Below are positions 46,628-57,559 of a stretch of 64,000 nucleotides of DNA, one piece after another. Position 1 is the first letter of the stretch, and every line of letters begins with the position of its first letter. The stretch comes from Eriocheir sinensis (taxonomy: Eukaryota; Arthropoda; Malacostraca; Decapoda; Varunidae), in NCBI RefSeq assembly GCF_024679095.1, contig NC_066520.1, forward strand, positions 9,547,908 through 9,611,907. Reading direction: 5' to 3'. The position numbers were made by a program, and so were the translations under genes. Under the pieces are notes generated by a model, which saw only the letters and a program-made list of their open reading frames with translations, was not told the DNA's origin and searched no databases.

Positions 46628-47485
46628 AGCACCATTATCGTTATTTTCATTATTATTGCTATCATTATCATTATCGTTCCTCAACCTCCTCTTCTTATCA
46701 TTATTGCTGTTGTTGGTTTGTTGATTCTCTCTTCAGTATTATCCAGAAAACTTATTAACGATGCACTGATAAAAAAAAAGGCAGTAATTGGTGGCACACG
46801 TCTCCCACTCCATAAAACAAAAGTAAGCCCAATTTTCCGCAGAGGTCCACCATTGTCTGCATCATTGGCAAACATTCCGCGGAGTTTAATTCCTCCCGGA
46901 TATCCAATCGCAACACACTCGAGTTCCGGCAGCGGAGACGAGGCGCTCTCATCCCGCCATTACCCTTCAGCCAGTAACCTAAAAAAGCACAATATGAACC
47001 GAGAAGTCCCGCGGGGCGATTGGGGGGGAAGGGGTGTAAGGGCAAGCGATGGGGGTCTGGCTGGGGGTGAAGGGGACTCGGTGGGACGGGGAAGAGGAGG
47101 TGATGAGAGGCGGGCGGGCAATGGAGCAAGTTAACAGGAGGGAGAGGGAGGGAGAGAGGGGGGGAGGGGGGTGGCTGTGGTCGGGAAGGAAGGTTAATGA
47201 GCAATGCAGGAACTAATGAACACTTGGACGGCCGGAGTTTTTTCTTTTTTTATATTCTTAAGATCGGGATATTTGCGACTCTGAGATATTATAGACTCGA
47301 TTGTTGTCTCTATCGATTCATTGCCGGGCTCTCGTAGTGACGGGTGGCGCTGCAGAGATCGCCGGTTTCATAATGCGAAGTAACACGGAAGCCTTGAGAT
47401 CTAGAACAATATGAAAAACAATATTCGCGCTTATATGCATAGGCAGTGCGCGTAGACACAAGCCAAAAACTGACAACGCTAATTA
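46628..47485. other. Unique DNA then G-rich patch, no gene seen
   Basis: 46780-46990 is unique and GC-moderate; 47010-47190 is G-rich. Open frames conflict between strands. Confidence 0.4.
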
Positions 47486-47564
47486 GGTCCGTATTCCCAG
47501 ACGCTTTCGGCTCTCATAATAAATACTTCCAAATACCACGAAGGAGATTAGTCGGATTCTCATG

Positions 47565-47606
<42 letters not shown>

Positions 47607-47739
47607 TCCATGGTGCAGAAGCCTTGTCAAACCTTCACTTGGTTCATAAAACTACCCATTCATGAAACTAACCACAATTTCCACGAAAGCCTTATCAAAT
47701 TTCGGTGTGTAAGCCCCGAAATGTTTGTGAATATGGGCC
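47486..47739 (+). mobile_element. MITE family 1, copy i, with T36 expansion
   Basis: Left end GGTCCGTATTCCCAGACGC and right end CCCCGAAATGTTTGTGAATA. The normally 6-8 nt T-run after GAGTGTT has grown to about 36 T (47568-47603). Confidence 0.75.
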
Positions 47740-47847
47740 TAACATTCACTTTTATGTTCTGTTTTAGGTTGCAGATTCCGTCCGCCGACAGTCAACAAGT
47801 TCGACGTATCAATTCATGTCGTGTCTGAAGATGCAAAATGTGTTAGG

Positions 47848-48129
47848 CTAACAGTTTGTGAATCCGACGTTTCGAAATAGGGAGTGTTTTAACCCGTCCG
47901 CTGCGATTGGCACGGATTTGGCGTTCACTGGTAGCCTGGTAACATATGCTCCCAGGTCCTTCTGTCCCTCTGTGGTGGGTAGTGGAGTGTTTCCCATGTG
48001 GTATTGGTATGCTGGATTTCCCCTCCCAAGATGCATAACTTTACATTTTTTTTCATTGAGTTGTAGCAGCCACTTTTTGTTCCATTCCTGTAGCTTGGTG
48101 ATGTCTTCTTGTAGGAAATCCGCAGTCAA
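47848..48129 (-). pseudogene. Non-LTR retrotransposon reverse transcriptase fragment
   Basis: The minus-strand frame carries the region C-terminal to the RT catalytic core: KLQEWNKKWLLQLN, EKKCKVMHLGRGNP, then QKDLGAYVT. This W..W...LN..KC..MH.G....KDLG pattern is diagnostic of jockey/CR1-type LINE RTs. Homology covers only about 60 codons (about 47950-48129): no upstream YADD core, and the frame after YVT (RLPVNAKSVPI...) no longer resembles RT. It opens with TTG, not ATG. A 5'- and 3'-truncated dead copy, 110 bp from MITE copy i. Confidence 0.85.
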
Positions 48130-48153
48130 GGGGTTAAGAAGTAGTGTGTAGGG

Positions 48154-49028
48154 AGCTAACTGTTGGCAAGTCCAGGGCTACATTTAGGAAAGGACATACC
48201 AGAAGCGATCAGCCATTTCAACTCTTTCGTTAGTAGCGGCACGAAAGGAACATTAAGATTCATGGAGTGTCTTAAGATGCAGTGTTACGCCAACTGTTGA
48301 CAATCCAAACGGTATATCTTCGTGAGCACTGCCGGGGAGGGACATTCGGGACGCGGTCAGCTGTGTCCCGCCGTCCCCTCAGTCAGGCAAACGGCCTCGA
48401 TGTAATTAGAAATGTCATTGAATCGGCTCAAATGGCAGCCTCAATTACCCCAAGATATTCGAAGATCAGTGAAGAGCGAGGATACAAAGGGAAGTGCTAA
48501 CTCGATTGTAAGATTATATTGCCTGGAAAATAATATATCGGGAGCTTCTGTTCAGCGGGGTCTGTCTGCATTGCGTCCCCCGGTGCCGCTGCTCTGAGGC
48601 TTTGTCGATATGTACGTTGAGAGTAAGAAAAGAGCAAGCTATCAAAGGCCAGGTGCTGAAAATGTACATTGTTATTATTATTGTCATTGCTGTTACTGTT
48701 ATTATTGTTATTGTCGTCTTTGGTATAATCATTTTGACCATTAAAGACGATTAAACCATTTGAGTACATATATAATATTTCATCTCCTGTGTTCGTGTGT
48801 ATTAATTTAGTCTTTCATTTGCATTGTTCATTAAGCCATTAGGAGTCCGATATATGTTTACCAAAAATCATTATATCTTGTAAATCTTGTAAATTTCACA
48901 TTTGCAATCAACTGGCAATGACGCATCCCCGCACCCAGTAAGGAAACAAAGCCCTCAAACAAACACCATTATACTCTATTCATAATTATCTTTCGTGTTA
49001 AAGGAGAACTAGCATAGTATTACTCGTC
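48154..49028. other. Unique DNA, weak internal duplication
   Basis: AACTGTTGGCAAGTCCAG (about 48157) and AACTGTTGACAATCCAAA (about 48292) begin two loosely similar 60-bp stretches ending in GCGATCAGC / GCGGTCAGC. TTATTG repeats at 48666-48715. Confidence 0.4.
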
Positions 49029-49493
49029 TCACTGATTAATCTTAGTTACAAAAGAAGCACCAAAAAAGCACTCTACCGGTATCATCAGTGTAGTAACGAG
49101 TAACACCCTCATGCCCCGCGGAGGATACACCCGTCCCTCACAAGTGCCTCGGTCCAACACATCCAGGGCAGCGCGCATGACCGAGCCGGCAACACACTCC
49201 GTCGCAAATTGCCCTAAATGTCCCCCGCCCATAAATTCTCCCATCACCACCTTAATGGCCAATGCATCATGCCTTTTTTCTTCCCTCATATCAGAGTTGG
49301 GAGTCATGTGTCTTGCCTCCCTACCCGCCCTTGTCTCCTCCGCCCGGCTCGTCTCTTTGTTTGGCCTCGTTTTTTCTTCTAGTTCCTCTGTCTCTCTCTG
49401 TCTGTCTCCCCGCCTCCTGCTCCCTCCCTCGCGCCGCTTGTCTCGCTCATAATTGCTTCCCTGCTCTCCGTCTGTGCTCGCCGCTGCGCCCAT
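49029..49493 (-). CDS. Orphan open frame, 154 codons
   Basis: Starts at ATG with MGAAAST, a sequence compatible with N-myristoylation. The N-terminal half is R/E-rich and charged; the C-terminal half is non-repetitive and contains VVMGEFMGGGHLGQFATECV and ALDVLDRGTCEGRVYPPRG. No family recognised. The plus strand is open over 49111-49452, and the block is GC-rich, where long frames arise easily. No splice sites were needed or seen. Confidence 0.2.
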   Translation of the reverse strand: MGAAASTDGEQGSNYERDKRREGGSRRRGDRQRETEELEEKTRPNKETSRAEETRAGREARHMTPNSDMREEKRHDALAIKVVMGEFMGGGHLGQFATECVAGSVMRAALDVLDRGTCEGRVYPPRGMRVLLVTTLMIPVECFFGASFVTKINQ

Positions 49494-50065
49494 CCATCAA
49501 GATAAACATTCACTCGCCGTCGGCCCTCATCAGACGTGCTCAGTTCCAGGCACTCACGAGGCTGTTTGTTGTCGCGCCCCGTCCCGCCCTGATGGATCGG
49601 CCCGCGTGAGGGATGGGCCATGCACCTCCTAATGCTTTTTCATCCCGGTCGATAATATTCACCTCGATAGCCAAAGGTGTGAAGAGAGTAGTGTTGCGCG
49701 GAGTTACTGTTCACTACTTTAAGCCCCGAGAGCAATTTGCAAAGTCTCTCTACCCCTCTTCCACTCCTTTCTCCTCCCCTCCCACCTGCACCTCTCACTG
49801 TCAAGGTATTAATTAACTAGAGGTGTTAGGAAGATGTTGATACACTGCTCTCCTGTTCACTTCTTAAGCCCCAAAAGCAGTCCAAAAGCAGCCCCTTCCC
49901 TTGACGCCTCCCCTCCCCTCCCACCCGCACTCCTTACCGTCAACATTCAGCATTCCTTTTATTATCAGTATTATAAGACAGGAGGTGTTGTCTCCTTTGT
50001 AACCTTGTGGCAGACTCAGTAGTAGATTGGCAATACTAACAATGCTTCCATAATTACCCTGCAAT
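49494..50065. other. Unique DNA with a diverged pair
   Basis: A weak repeat, CTCCCCTCCCACCYGCAC..., occurs near 49773 and 49912, each after a TAAGCCCC..AGCA block. No gene seen. Confidence 0.4.
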
Positions 50066-50068
50066 CAC

Positions 50069-50110
50069 TACTACTACTACTACTACTAACACTAATACTA
50101 ATACTGCTTC
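50069..50110. repeat. (ACT)n triplets
   Basis: ACT with AAT/GCT interruptions continuing to about 50160. Confidence 0.85.
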
Positions 50111-50723
50111 TACTATTACTACTTCAACTAATGCTACCAATATCTATGCTGCTACAATACCTACCACTTGGCGATAATGAAACTGATAGTGTTTAGAAGT
50201 GTATGCAAGAAAAAGGTATGTACAAAATCCATTAATTAAGTGTCTTTCTATGCTCTGATGGTGATCCTTCTAACAAGCGGGGATCCTTCGCATCTGTAAG
50301 ACTGTCGAGCCACGAATTAACTGGAGTCTGGAGGGAGGAAGGATGTGTGATAGGACTCGTCGGCTTTCACTCAGCGTAGTTAATCTTCACTGCTCACATT
50401 CTTTCTTCAAACTAGGATCCAAGGGGCCGCTGAGCGAAACTTTGGGAGGGGCGCGCGAGTTTCAGAAGCAGATCAGCCAGAAGACTAATTGCGGACCATG
50501 GCTGGGAGGGGATGTACGTGTGTGCGTGTGTGTGTGCGCGCCCAAAGTTTGAACAATCGCGCAAAGATTAATCGTTGTAAACACTCGCCAGACGCACGAT
50601 GGCGGCGACAAAGGAACGAAACTGCGAATGGGAAGTCCGGCAGTTAGAGGAAAAATATGGCCTCGTCGAAACCATTAGATCGGTGTCGCCATTAACAGCT
50701 CGCCGGCAGATAAATTTCCTGGT
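50111..50723. other. Unique DNA, no gene seen
   Basis: GC-moderate unique flank of the 61-bp array. Confidence 0.5.
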
Positions 50724-51394
50724 AGATAAGTTTTGAGGAATATAGTTTGTTTCCGGCCATGCATAGCTGTGTGGAGGGAGAAATAGATAAGTTTTGAGGT
50801 ATATAGTTTGTTTACGGCCTTGCGTAGCTGTGTGGAGGGAGAAATAGATAAGTTTTGAGGAATATAGTTTGTTTCCGGCCATGCGTAGCTGTGTGGAGGG
50901 AGAAATAGATAAGTTTTGAGGAATAGAGTTCGTTTCCGGCCATGCGTAGCTGTGTGGAGGGAGAAATAGATAAGTTTTGAGGAATATAGTTTGTTTCCGG
51001 CCATGCGTAGCTGTGTGGAGGGAGAAATAGATAAGTTTTGAGGAATATAGTTTGTTTCCGGCCATGCGTAGCTGTGTGGAGGGAGAATTAGATCATTTTT
51101 GAGGAATATAGTTTGTTTCCGGCCATGCGTAGCTGTGTGGAGGGAGAAATAGATCATTTTTGAGGAATATAGTTTGTTTCCGGCCATGCGTAGCTGTGTG
51201 GAGGGAGAATTAGATCATTTTTGAGGAATATAGTTTGTTTCCGGCCATGCGTAGCTGTGTGGAGGGAGAAATAGATAAGTTTTGAGGAATATAGTTTGTT
51301 TCCGGCCATGCGTAGCTGTGTGGAGGGAGAATTAGATCATTTTTGAGGAATATAGTTTGTTTCCGGCCATGCGTAGCTGTGTGGAGGGAGAAAG
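50724..51394. repeat. 61-bp minisatellite, 11 copies
   Basis: Unit from AGATAAGTTTTGAGGAATAT through GGCCATGCGTAGCTGTGTGG to GGGAGAAAT, spaced exactly 61 bp from 50724 to 51334. Two forms differ at AGATAAGTTTT / AGATCATTTTT, in the order A x6, B, B, B, A, B. Reverse frames stay open, giving a 61-residue period. Confidence 0.98.
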
Positions 51395-52880
51395 TGAAGG
51401 AAAATGTCAATGTTTCTCTTATGCCACCTTCGCTCCTCTTAATCTTCTCCCTCGACACGTGTATATTAAGGAACACAATACCATGGATGTACTGTTAGGA
51501 GGTGGAGGGAGTGTACATAGGTTGTTTTGGTCTTGTATACCTGTGTGGACCTTTGCATGAGGAAGTGATGGAAAATTTGTGTTCATACGTTCTTAACCCT
51601 CCTTTTTTTCCCCTCTTCCCCAACACATGTATGTATCAAAGGAAAACAAAACCCTGCCTGTATTTGAACAAGGGGGCGTTAAGCATAGGTATTAGAGGAG
51701 GAAGGAGTGTTCAGTATTATAGTTCGTTCTGGTCATGTGTTAATCTTTGCGTGAGCTGTGTTAATCTCTGCATGAGAGCGTGATGGAAAATTTGTGTTCA
51801 TACGTCCTTAACCCTCATTTTTTTTCCCTCTTTCTCAACACATGTATGTATCAAGGGAAAACAAAACCATGCCTGTATTCGGACAAGGGGGCGTTCAGTA
51901 GCATAGTTTATTCTACCCGTCTAAAGCTCTGTGGATCGTGACGTGAGGGAGTGATGAAAAACACGTCTTTATGTCCCCAACTCTCCTTTTTTGCCTTCTT
52001 CTATCACATGTATATAAAGGAAAGCAAATCCATGGCCGTATTAGGAGGAGGAAGGAGTGTTCAGTATTATAGTTCGTTCTGGTCATGTGTGTTAATCTTT
52101 GCGTGAGAGCGTGATGGAGAATACGTCCTTATTATCCCCAACGCTCCTTTTTGCCTTCTTCTATCACATGTATATAAAGAAATCAAAGCCATGGCCGTAT
52201 TGGGAGGAGGAAGGAGAGTTAGGTATTATGGTTTGTTCTGGTCATCTGTGTAAATCTTTGCGTGAGAGCGTGATGGAGAATACGTCCTTATGTCCCTAAC
52301 TCTCCTTTTTTGCCTTCTTCAACACGTATATAAAGAAATCAAAGCCATGGCCGTATTGGGAGGAGGAAGGAGTGTTCTGTATTATAGTTCGTTCTGGTCA
52401 ACTGTGTAAATCTTTGCGTGGGGGAGTGATGGAGAATATGTGTTTATATGTTCTTAACCCTCCTTTTCGCCTTCTTCCTCATCACATGTAATATATTAAC
52501 AGAAAACAAAACCATGACTGTACTGGGAGGAGAGAGTGTTAAGTAATGTAGCCGGCTGTGGTCGTGTGTAGCTTTGTGAACCTTTGCGTAAGGGGGTGAT
52601 GGAAAATATGTCTTTTTGCCCACAACCCTCCTTTTTGCCTTCTTCCTCAACACATGTAAATATTAAAGGGAAACAAAACCATGGACTTATAAGGAGGAGA
52701 GAGTGTTAAGTAATATAGTTGGCTGTGGTCATGGGTAGCTTTGTGAACCTTTGCGTAAGGGTGTGATGGAAAATATGTCTTTTTGCCAACAACCCTCCTT
52801 CTTGCCTTCTCCCTCAATACATGTATATATTAATAGACAACAAAACCATGACTGTATTGGGATGAAGGTGGGGGGAGGGG
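51395..52880. repeat. Degenerate 156-167 bp tandem array, about 9 copies
   Basis: The marker CCATGGCCGTATTGGGAGGA and variants lie at about 51481, 51655, 51868, 52031, 52190, 52346, 52513, 52679 and 52845. Each unit has TATAGTTCGTTCTGGTCATG, TTTGCGTGAGAGCGTGATGG and CACATGTATATAAAG. Three middle units are closest to each other. Confidence 0.93.
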
Positions 52881-53250
52881 AGGACCAACCGCGCTTTGTA
52901 AATAGTTAATACAGCAGGTTCTTTATATTCAGCACATGGCGACGTAATCCCCGCCAGGAGTAACCATTTCGATACCATGTTGTGAGAAAGGAACAAGTGC
53001 CCCATCCTCAGCATTCTCTCACATCATGTTACTCATTATCTGCTGTTAGTTCAATGCATGACTTCATTAATTTAGACATGCTCACACTCCCTTCTGCTGG
53101 TAGTGTGACAACTTGGGTCCTGCTTCCCCTCCCTCGCCCTCCCACCATCTCATGCGCGGACAAAAAGACGAGGTGGTATTTTTATTTTTTCGAGTAGGTC
53201 AGCCCTCAATTTTTCACGGTGACTTCAGTACTAATGAGGAACGAAGTAAT
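52881..53250. other. Unique DNA, no feature seen
   Basis: Unique flank of the array, followed by an A/G-rich tract at 53250-53395. Confidence 0.5.
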
Positions 53251-53629
53251 TAAGCGACGAAGGAAGAGAGGAAATATGAAAACATGAAAAGTAGGAAAGA
53301 AAGGAAGGAAGGAAAAAACAAGCATGGAAAGAAAAGACGAAAGAATGAAGAAAAGAAAGAAAAAAAGAAATAAAGAAAGAAGAAAGGGAGGAAGGTTAAC
53401 CCCGCCAGTCTTACAATATCAAAACAAAATTCCTTGCCCACTTGTTTTCTTTCTGTGCGTATCTATCTTAGGTCTGCCCTCGACCGCACCTGTCTTACAA
53501 TGTTAAAAAAAAATCCTTGCTCGTGTGATTTCTTTTTGCGTGTCCACCCGGCTACTTTTCGATTGCATTTTAAACCGTGGCAGCTTCAATAGCATCACAA
53601 GAACACTCACCGGCAATGCATCTCTCCTA

Positions 53630-54265
53630 TTCCTTTCCTTTAAAATCAATCTCCTCCCTCAACCCAGAGTATCTTCCTTCGTTCCCAGCCCTCCCTTGTT
53701 TCCCCTCTCCCTCGGCACAATCTTCCTCTCTCCCTCCATTTCAACAAACTCCCTCCTCCTCCTCCTCTTCTCCCTCCTGACCTTCCTTTCATCTTCCCTC
53801 AATCTTCTCTCATTCCTGGTTGCCCTCCTCCTCCTCCTTCCTCGACCCTCCTCCCTCCTCATTATCCTAACCTTGCCGTTCTCTTTCCTTCCATTTTTCA
53901 ATATTCCGTTTTTCTCTTCCTCCTGACTGTCCTTCCTCGACACTCCTCATTCCTCATTACCCTCTTTCCTTCCTCTATATTCCCTCCTGACTCTCCCTCC
54001 TGACTCCTTGCTCGCCCCTCTCATTCATCATTATCCTAACCTTGCCGTCCTCTTTTCCTTCTTCATATTCCCTTCTCTCCCTCCTCACTTGGTCCTCTTT
54101 CCTTCCTCTATATACCCTCCTCCTTTCCCTCCTGACTCTCCTTCCCCGCCCCTCTTTTCTTTCTTTTCCTTTCTTTATATTCCTTCGTTCTCCTCTCCCT
54201 CCTCTCATGGTCCTCTTCCCTTCCTCTATATTCTTTCCCTCTCCTCTCCCTCCTCACTTCGTCCC
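53630..54265. repeat. Polypyrimidine domain with about 169-bp spaced repeats
   Basis: CATTATCCTAACCTTGCCGT occurs near 53860 and 54029; TTCCTTCCTCTATATNCC recurs several times. Confidence 0.82.
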
Positions 54266-54394
54266 CCGGTATCCTCCAGCCTCAGTTGTCGCCCGAGGGG
54301 TCTCCAGAATCATTACCTGCCTTTCCCTCACGCTTACACCTCCTCGCCCCCGCACAGGTTTTCACGGACACAATACATACAAGCGGGGCCAGTC

Positions 54395-54417
54395 AGTGTG
54401 TGTGTGTGTGTGTGTGA
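54395..54417. repeat. (GT)11 microsatellite
   Basis: Short perfect GT run. Confidence 0.9.
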
Positions 54418-54504
54418 GGGGAGGACAATGGGAGGGTGGTGGCGACTAGAGGGGGGAAGGGCAGGCTTTGATGGAGAGGGAAGTGGAAGGAAGGGGCCCA
54501 GGTG

Positions 54505-54508
<4 letters not shown>

Positions 54509-54590
<82 letters not shown>

Positions 54591-54661
54591 CAATGGTAAA
54601 TTATATAACACGGAAAATAAAGGATGTGCAACGTTCCTAGAAATCTTTTAAATAACTGCCT

Positions 54662-54720
<59 letters not shown>
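54509..54720. repeat. (GA)40 - block A - block B - (GA)28
   Basis: GA 54509-54587, block A 54588-54644, block B 54645-54664, GA to 54720. The two blocks match those that flank the AG array at 13045-13236, but in cyclically permuted order. Confidence 0.9.
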
Positions 54721-54721
<1 letters not shown>

Positions 54722-55009
54722 ACCGAGCTAATAACGAGGAGGGTGTCTGCACAAATTAGAAGACATACACGTCAAAGATGAAGTGAATTTATGCATCTGT
54801 ATCTTGCTGTCTTTTTGTTGGATGAAATTAACCGACGGGCACGATAATTTATAGGCTCGTTTTCTATTCTTTTGAGATGCTTTTTTTTCACCTATGTAAA
54901 GCAAATAACTTCTAACTTGTGTTTCTTACTGGCATCCTCATGAAGCTTCACTTTCTACTATGTACAAAATCCACAAGAAAAGTCATAGTTACTTGTGTAC
55001 ATTCGGGAT
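54721..55009. other. Unique AT-rich DNA, no feature seen
   Basis: Short unique interval between arrays. Confidence 0.5.
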
Positions 55010-55740
55010 TGCTATATACTTCAATGTTCTACAACTAACAATCATTAATATAACAACCTAACCAACTTACTAAGACTTCTAACAACCCACGGCCTTCTAC
55101 GTTTGTGTATCCCTCGGTGAAACAAGGCAATGGTGGTCTCGTCCCTTGTGTTAAATAATTTCTTTTCTGGGTACTGCATCTCACTAACAACCATCACTAA
55201 CAACTTAACTACCTTACTACCATTACTAACAACCCGGGGCCTTCTTCATCAGTCGTTTGGTGAGTTAACGCGACGGTGGTCTCATCCTTGTGTTTCATCA
55301 TGTTTTTGGGGTACCGCATCTGACTTACAACCATCATTAACAACTTAACTACCTTACTACCATTACTAACAACCAGGAGCCTTCATCATCAGTCGTTCGG
55401 TGAGTTAACGCAACGGTGGTCTCATCCTCTGTGTTTCATCATGTTTTTGGGGTACCGCATCTGACTTACAACCATCACTAATAACTTAACTACCTTGCTA
55501 CCATTACTAACAACCCGGGGCATTCTTCATCATTCGCTCGGTGAGTTAACGCAACGGTGGTCTCATCCTCTGTGTTTCATCATGTTTTTGGGGTACCGCA
55601 TCTGACTTACAACCATCATTAACAACCTAACTACCTTGCTGTCATCACTTACAATCTGCCTTCTACGTATGTGCCCCCCTTCGGTGAGTTAATGCAATGG
55701 TGTTCTCATCCCTCGTGTTTCGTCATCCTTTCTGGGTCAC
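55010..55740. repeat. 140-143 bp tandem array, about 5 copies
   Basis: The marker GGTGAGTTAACGCAACGGTG or variants lies at about 55118, 55261, 55401, 55542 and 55685. Units also share TACCGCATCTGACTTACAAC and ACTACCATTACTAACAACC. The central three are most alike, the outer ones decayed. Confidence 0.95.
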
Positions 55741-55844
55741 ACTCGCCTGCATTGTGGTCATCATGGTCGTCATCCCGCTTAATGAGTTCATCCTTCCTCT
55801 GTATCAACCCCGATCCTAAGAAGTGGAGCAATAGGCCTAAACTC

Positions 55845-56018
55845 GCGGGTCTGTCAAGTGGTTTTAAGTGCTTTTTTTCTCTCTCTTTGGGAAGGGATGT
55901 ACTATTTTTGTGGGTGTTGTTTTTTGTTTTTTTTGTTGGCCTTTTTGTTGTTCTTTTGTAGTTATTGTTGTTGTTGTTGTTTGCCCATGAGTTGCCTCCC
56001 TTGATGTAAAAAAAAAAA
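55845..56018 (+). mobile_element. SINE/LINE-type 3' tail, family 2
   Basis: T/G-rich block, then GAGTTGCCTCCCTTGATGTA and A11. Confidence 0.5.
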
Positions 56019-56110
56019 TGCTGGTGGAGGAACTTAACTAAATTACCAAAAACATCAGTCGAAAGAGAGTTAATTACGAATATCAAATCAAAACAAACAA
56101 ATGAAACAAA

Positions 56111-56113
<3 letters not shown>

Positions 56114-56198
<85 letters not shown>
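56114..56198. repeat. (GA)42 microsatellite
   Basis: Perfect GA followed by AAGAAAGAGAG. Confidence 0.95.
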
Positions 56199-56200
<2 letters not shown>

Positions 56201-56384
56201 AAGAGAGTCCGTATATCTGTAGCTCTCACTTAACAAAGACTTCCAAGAGCTCCACCCAGGCTCGAAAACACGACGAATAAATCAGTTCCCCGTTGGTGCC
56301 GAGATTTACGACGCGCAGAAAACGGGAAATATTTACTGGGAACAAAGCCGCCGGTCGTCGTCTCAAGGGAGGGGTCGTGAGTGT

Positions 56385-56499
56385 CGTGGGGAGGGGGGGG
56401 AGGGGGGAGGAGGGGGGGGACAAGAGGGAAACGAGGGGACACGAGGGAGGAAGGAAGGGAGGAAAGAAGGGGAAAGTGCGTAGAAACACCAAACAATGA

Positions 56500-56560
<61 letters not shown>
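56385..56560. repeat. G-rich tract and (GA)29
   Basis: GGGGAGGGGGG runs 56385-56470, then GA 56502-56560. Confidence 0.92.
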
Positions 56561-56562
<2 letters not shown>

Positions 56563-56642
56563 GGTGGTCTTTTCAGGTTTTTCACTTTTTTTTATTTTCT
56601 TAACTTTCTTTTTATAGTCTTTGTTCACCGCGATGTGTTTGG

Positions 56643-56651
56643 TGTGTGTGT

Positions 56652-56689
<38 letters not shown>
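56643..56689. repeat. (GT)23 microsatellite
   Basis: GT with one CT interruption. Confidence 0.94.
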
Positions 56690-56690
<1 letters not shown>

Positions 56691-57135
56691 AGTTAAGTAG
56701 AACAATCGCTCACATCAATAACAAAAAAAAAAACTCTACTTACATTCGCAATACTGAAGCAGAAATGGGAGAAAAAAAATTCAGAGTAGGAATTTTAAAA
56801 CTATCTTCGTATTTCCAAACTGCTTTCCATTTCCGAACAATTTCTTTTTATCCATTTTATTTTTTTTCATTTATTCTCTAAGCGACTGATAAATAACATT
56901 CGACAAGGACTTTTACCCGCCCCCCTCCCCCCCCCCACCCCCATTTCCCTCTCCTTGTCTCCCTCTCTCCCTCTTTCCCTCCTCTCGAACCCAAAGAAAA
57001 AAAAAAAGAAGAAAAAAAGAAGCGTTTGAGGACCACTGGGAGGTCGGAAGTTGTGCCCAAATCAGATTAGGGAAAGGTAAAAAGAACTTGTATTGACCTC
57101 ATATCCTCTGCCTACCCTGTTTACCTTATCTGCGC

Positions 57136-57141
<6 letters not shown>

Positions 57142-57187
<46 letters not shown>
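57142..57187. repeat. (CT)23 microsatellite
   Basis: Perfect CT run. Confidence 0.95.
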
Positions 57188-57192
<5 letters not shown>

Positions 57193-57305
57193 GCGTTTCT
57201 CCACTGGTAAGCGATTTTGAGTTGTGGAAAATATACTCAGGAAAGAAAACGAAGGTCAAACAAAAACTAAAACTACCAAATATATCTTCCTCTATTAATT
57301 TACCT

Positions 57306-57362
57306 ACTTATCTATCTATCTATTTATTTATCTATCTATCTATCTATTTATCTATCTATCTC
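57306..57362. repeat. (TATC)14 microsatellite with TATT variants
   Basis: Tetranucleotide run; three units are TATT. Confidence 0.93.
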
Positions 57363-57559
57363 TTTTTCTCTCTCTAACATCCACTTTCCCTCACGATCGA
57401 TCTCAGACTCGGCACAAACCCAAGTCGCGGCCACTCCATCGGATCGGAAAGGCCCAGCACAGGCTCCTCCCCAGTCACGAAGAGGCCCGACAGGAGACAC
57501 GGGTCGGTGGGCGCCAACGAGGGACAGACGGGCGGCGCTAAATGGGGGGAACAACAACA

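Noticed and set aside
46304..47134. Poly-V, poly-S/G/C and poly-T/Q frames
   Set aside because: Triplet microsatellite GTN read in different frames.
47858..48151. 97-codon plus-strand frame
   Set aside because: Antisense shadow of the reverse-transcriptase fragment, which matches the RT pattern on the minus strand.
50568..51476. Several 88-170 codon frames with repeated HTATHGRKQT-type peptide
   Set aside because: Translations of the 61-bp minisatellite; the same period appears in overlapping frames, so there is no coding evidence.
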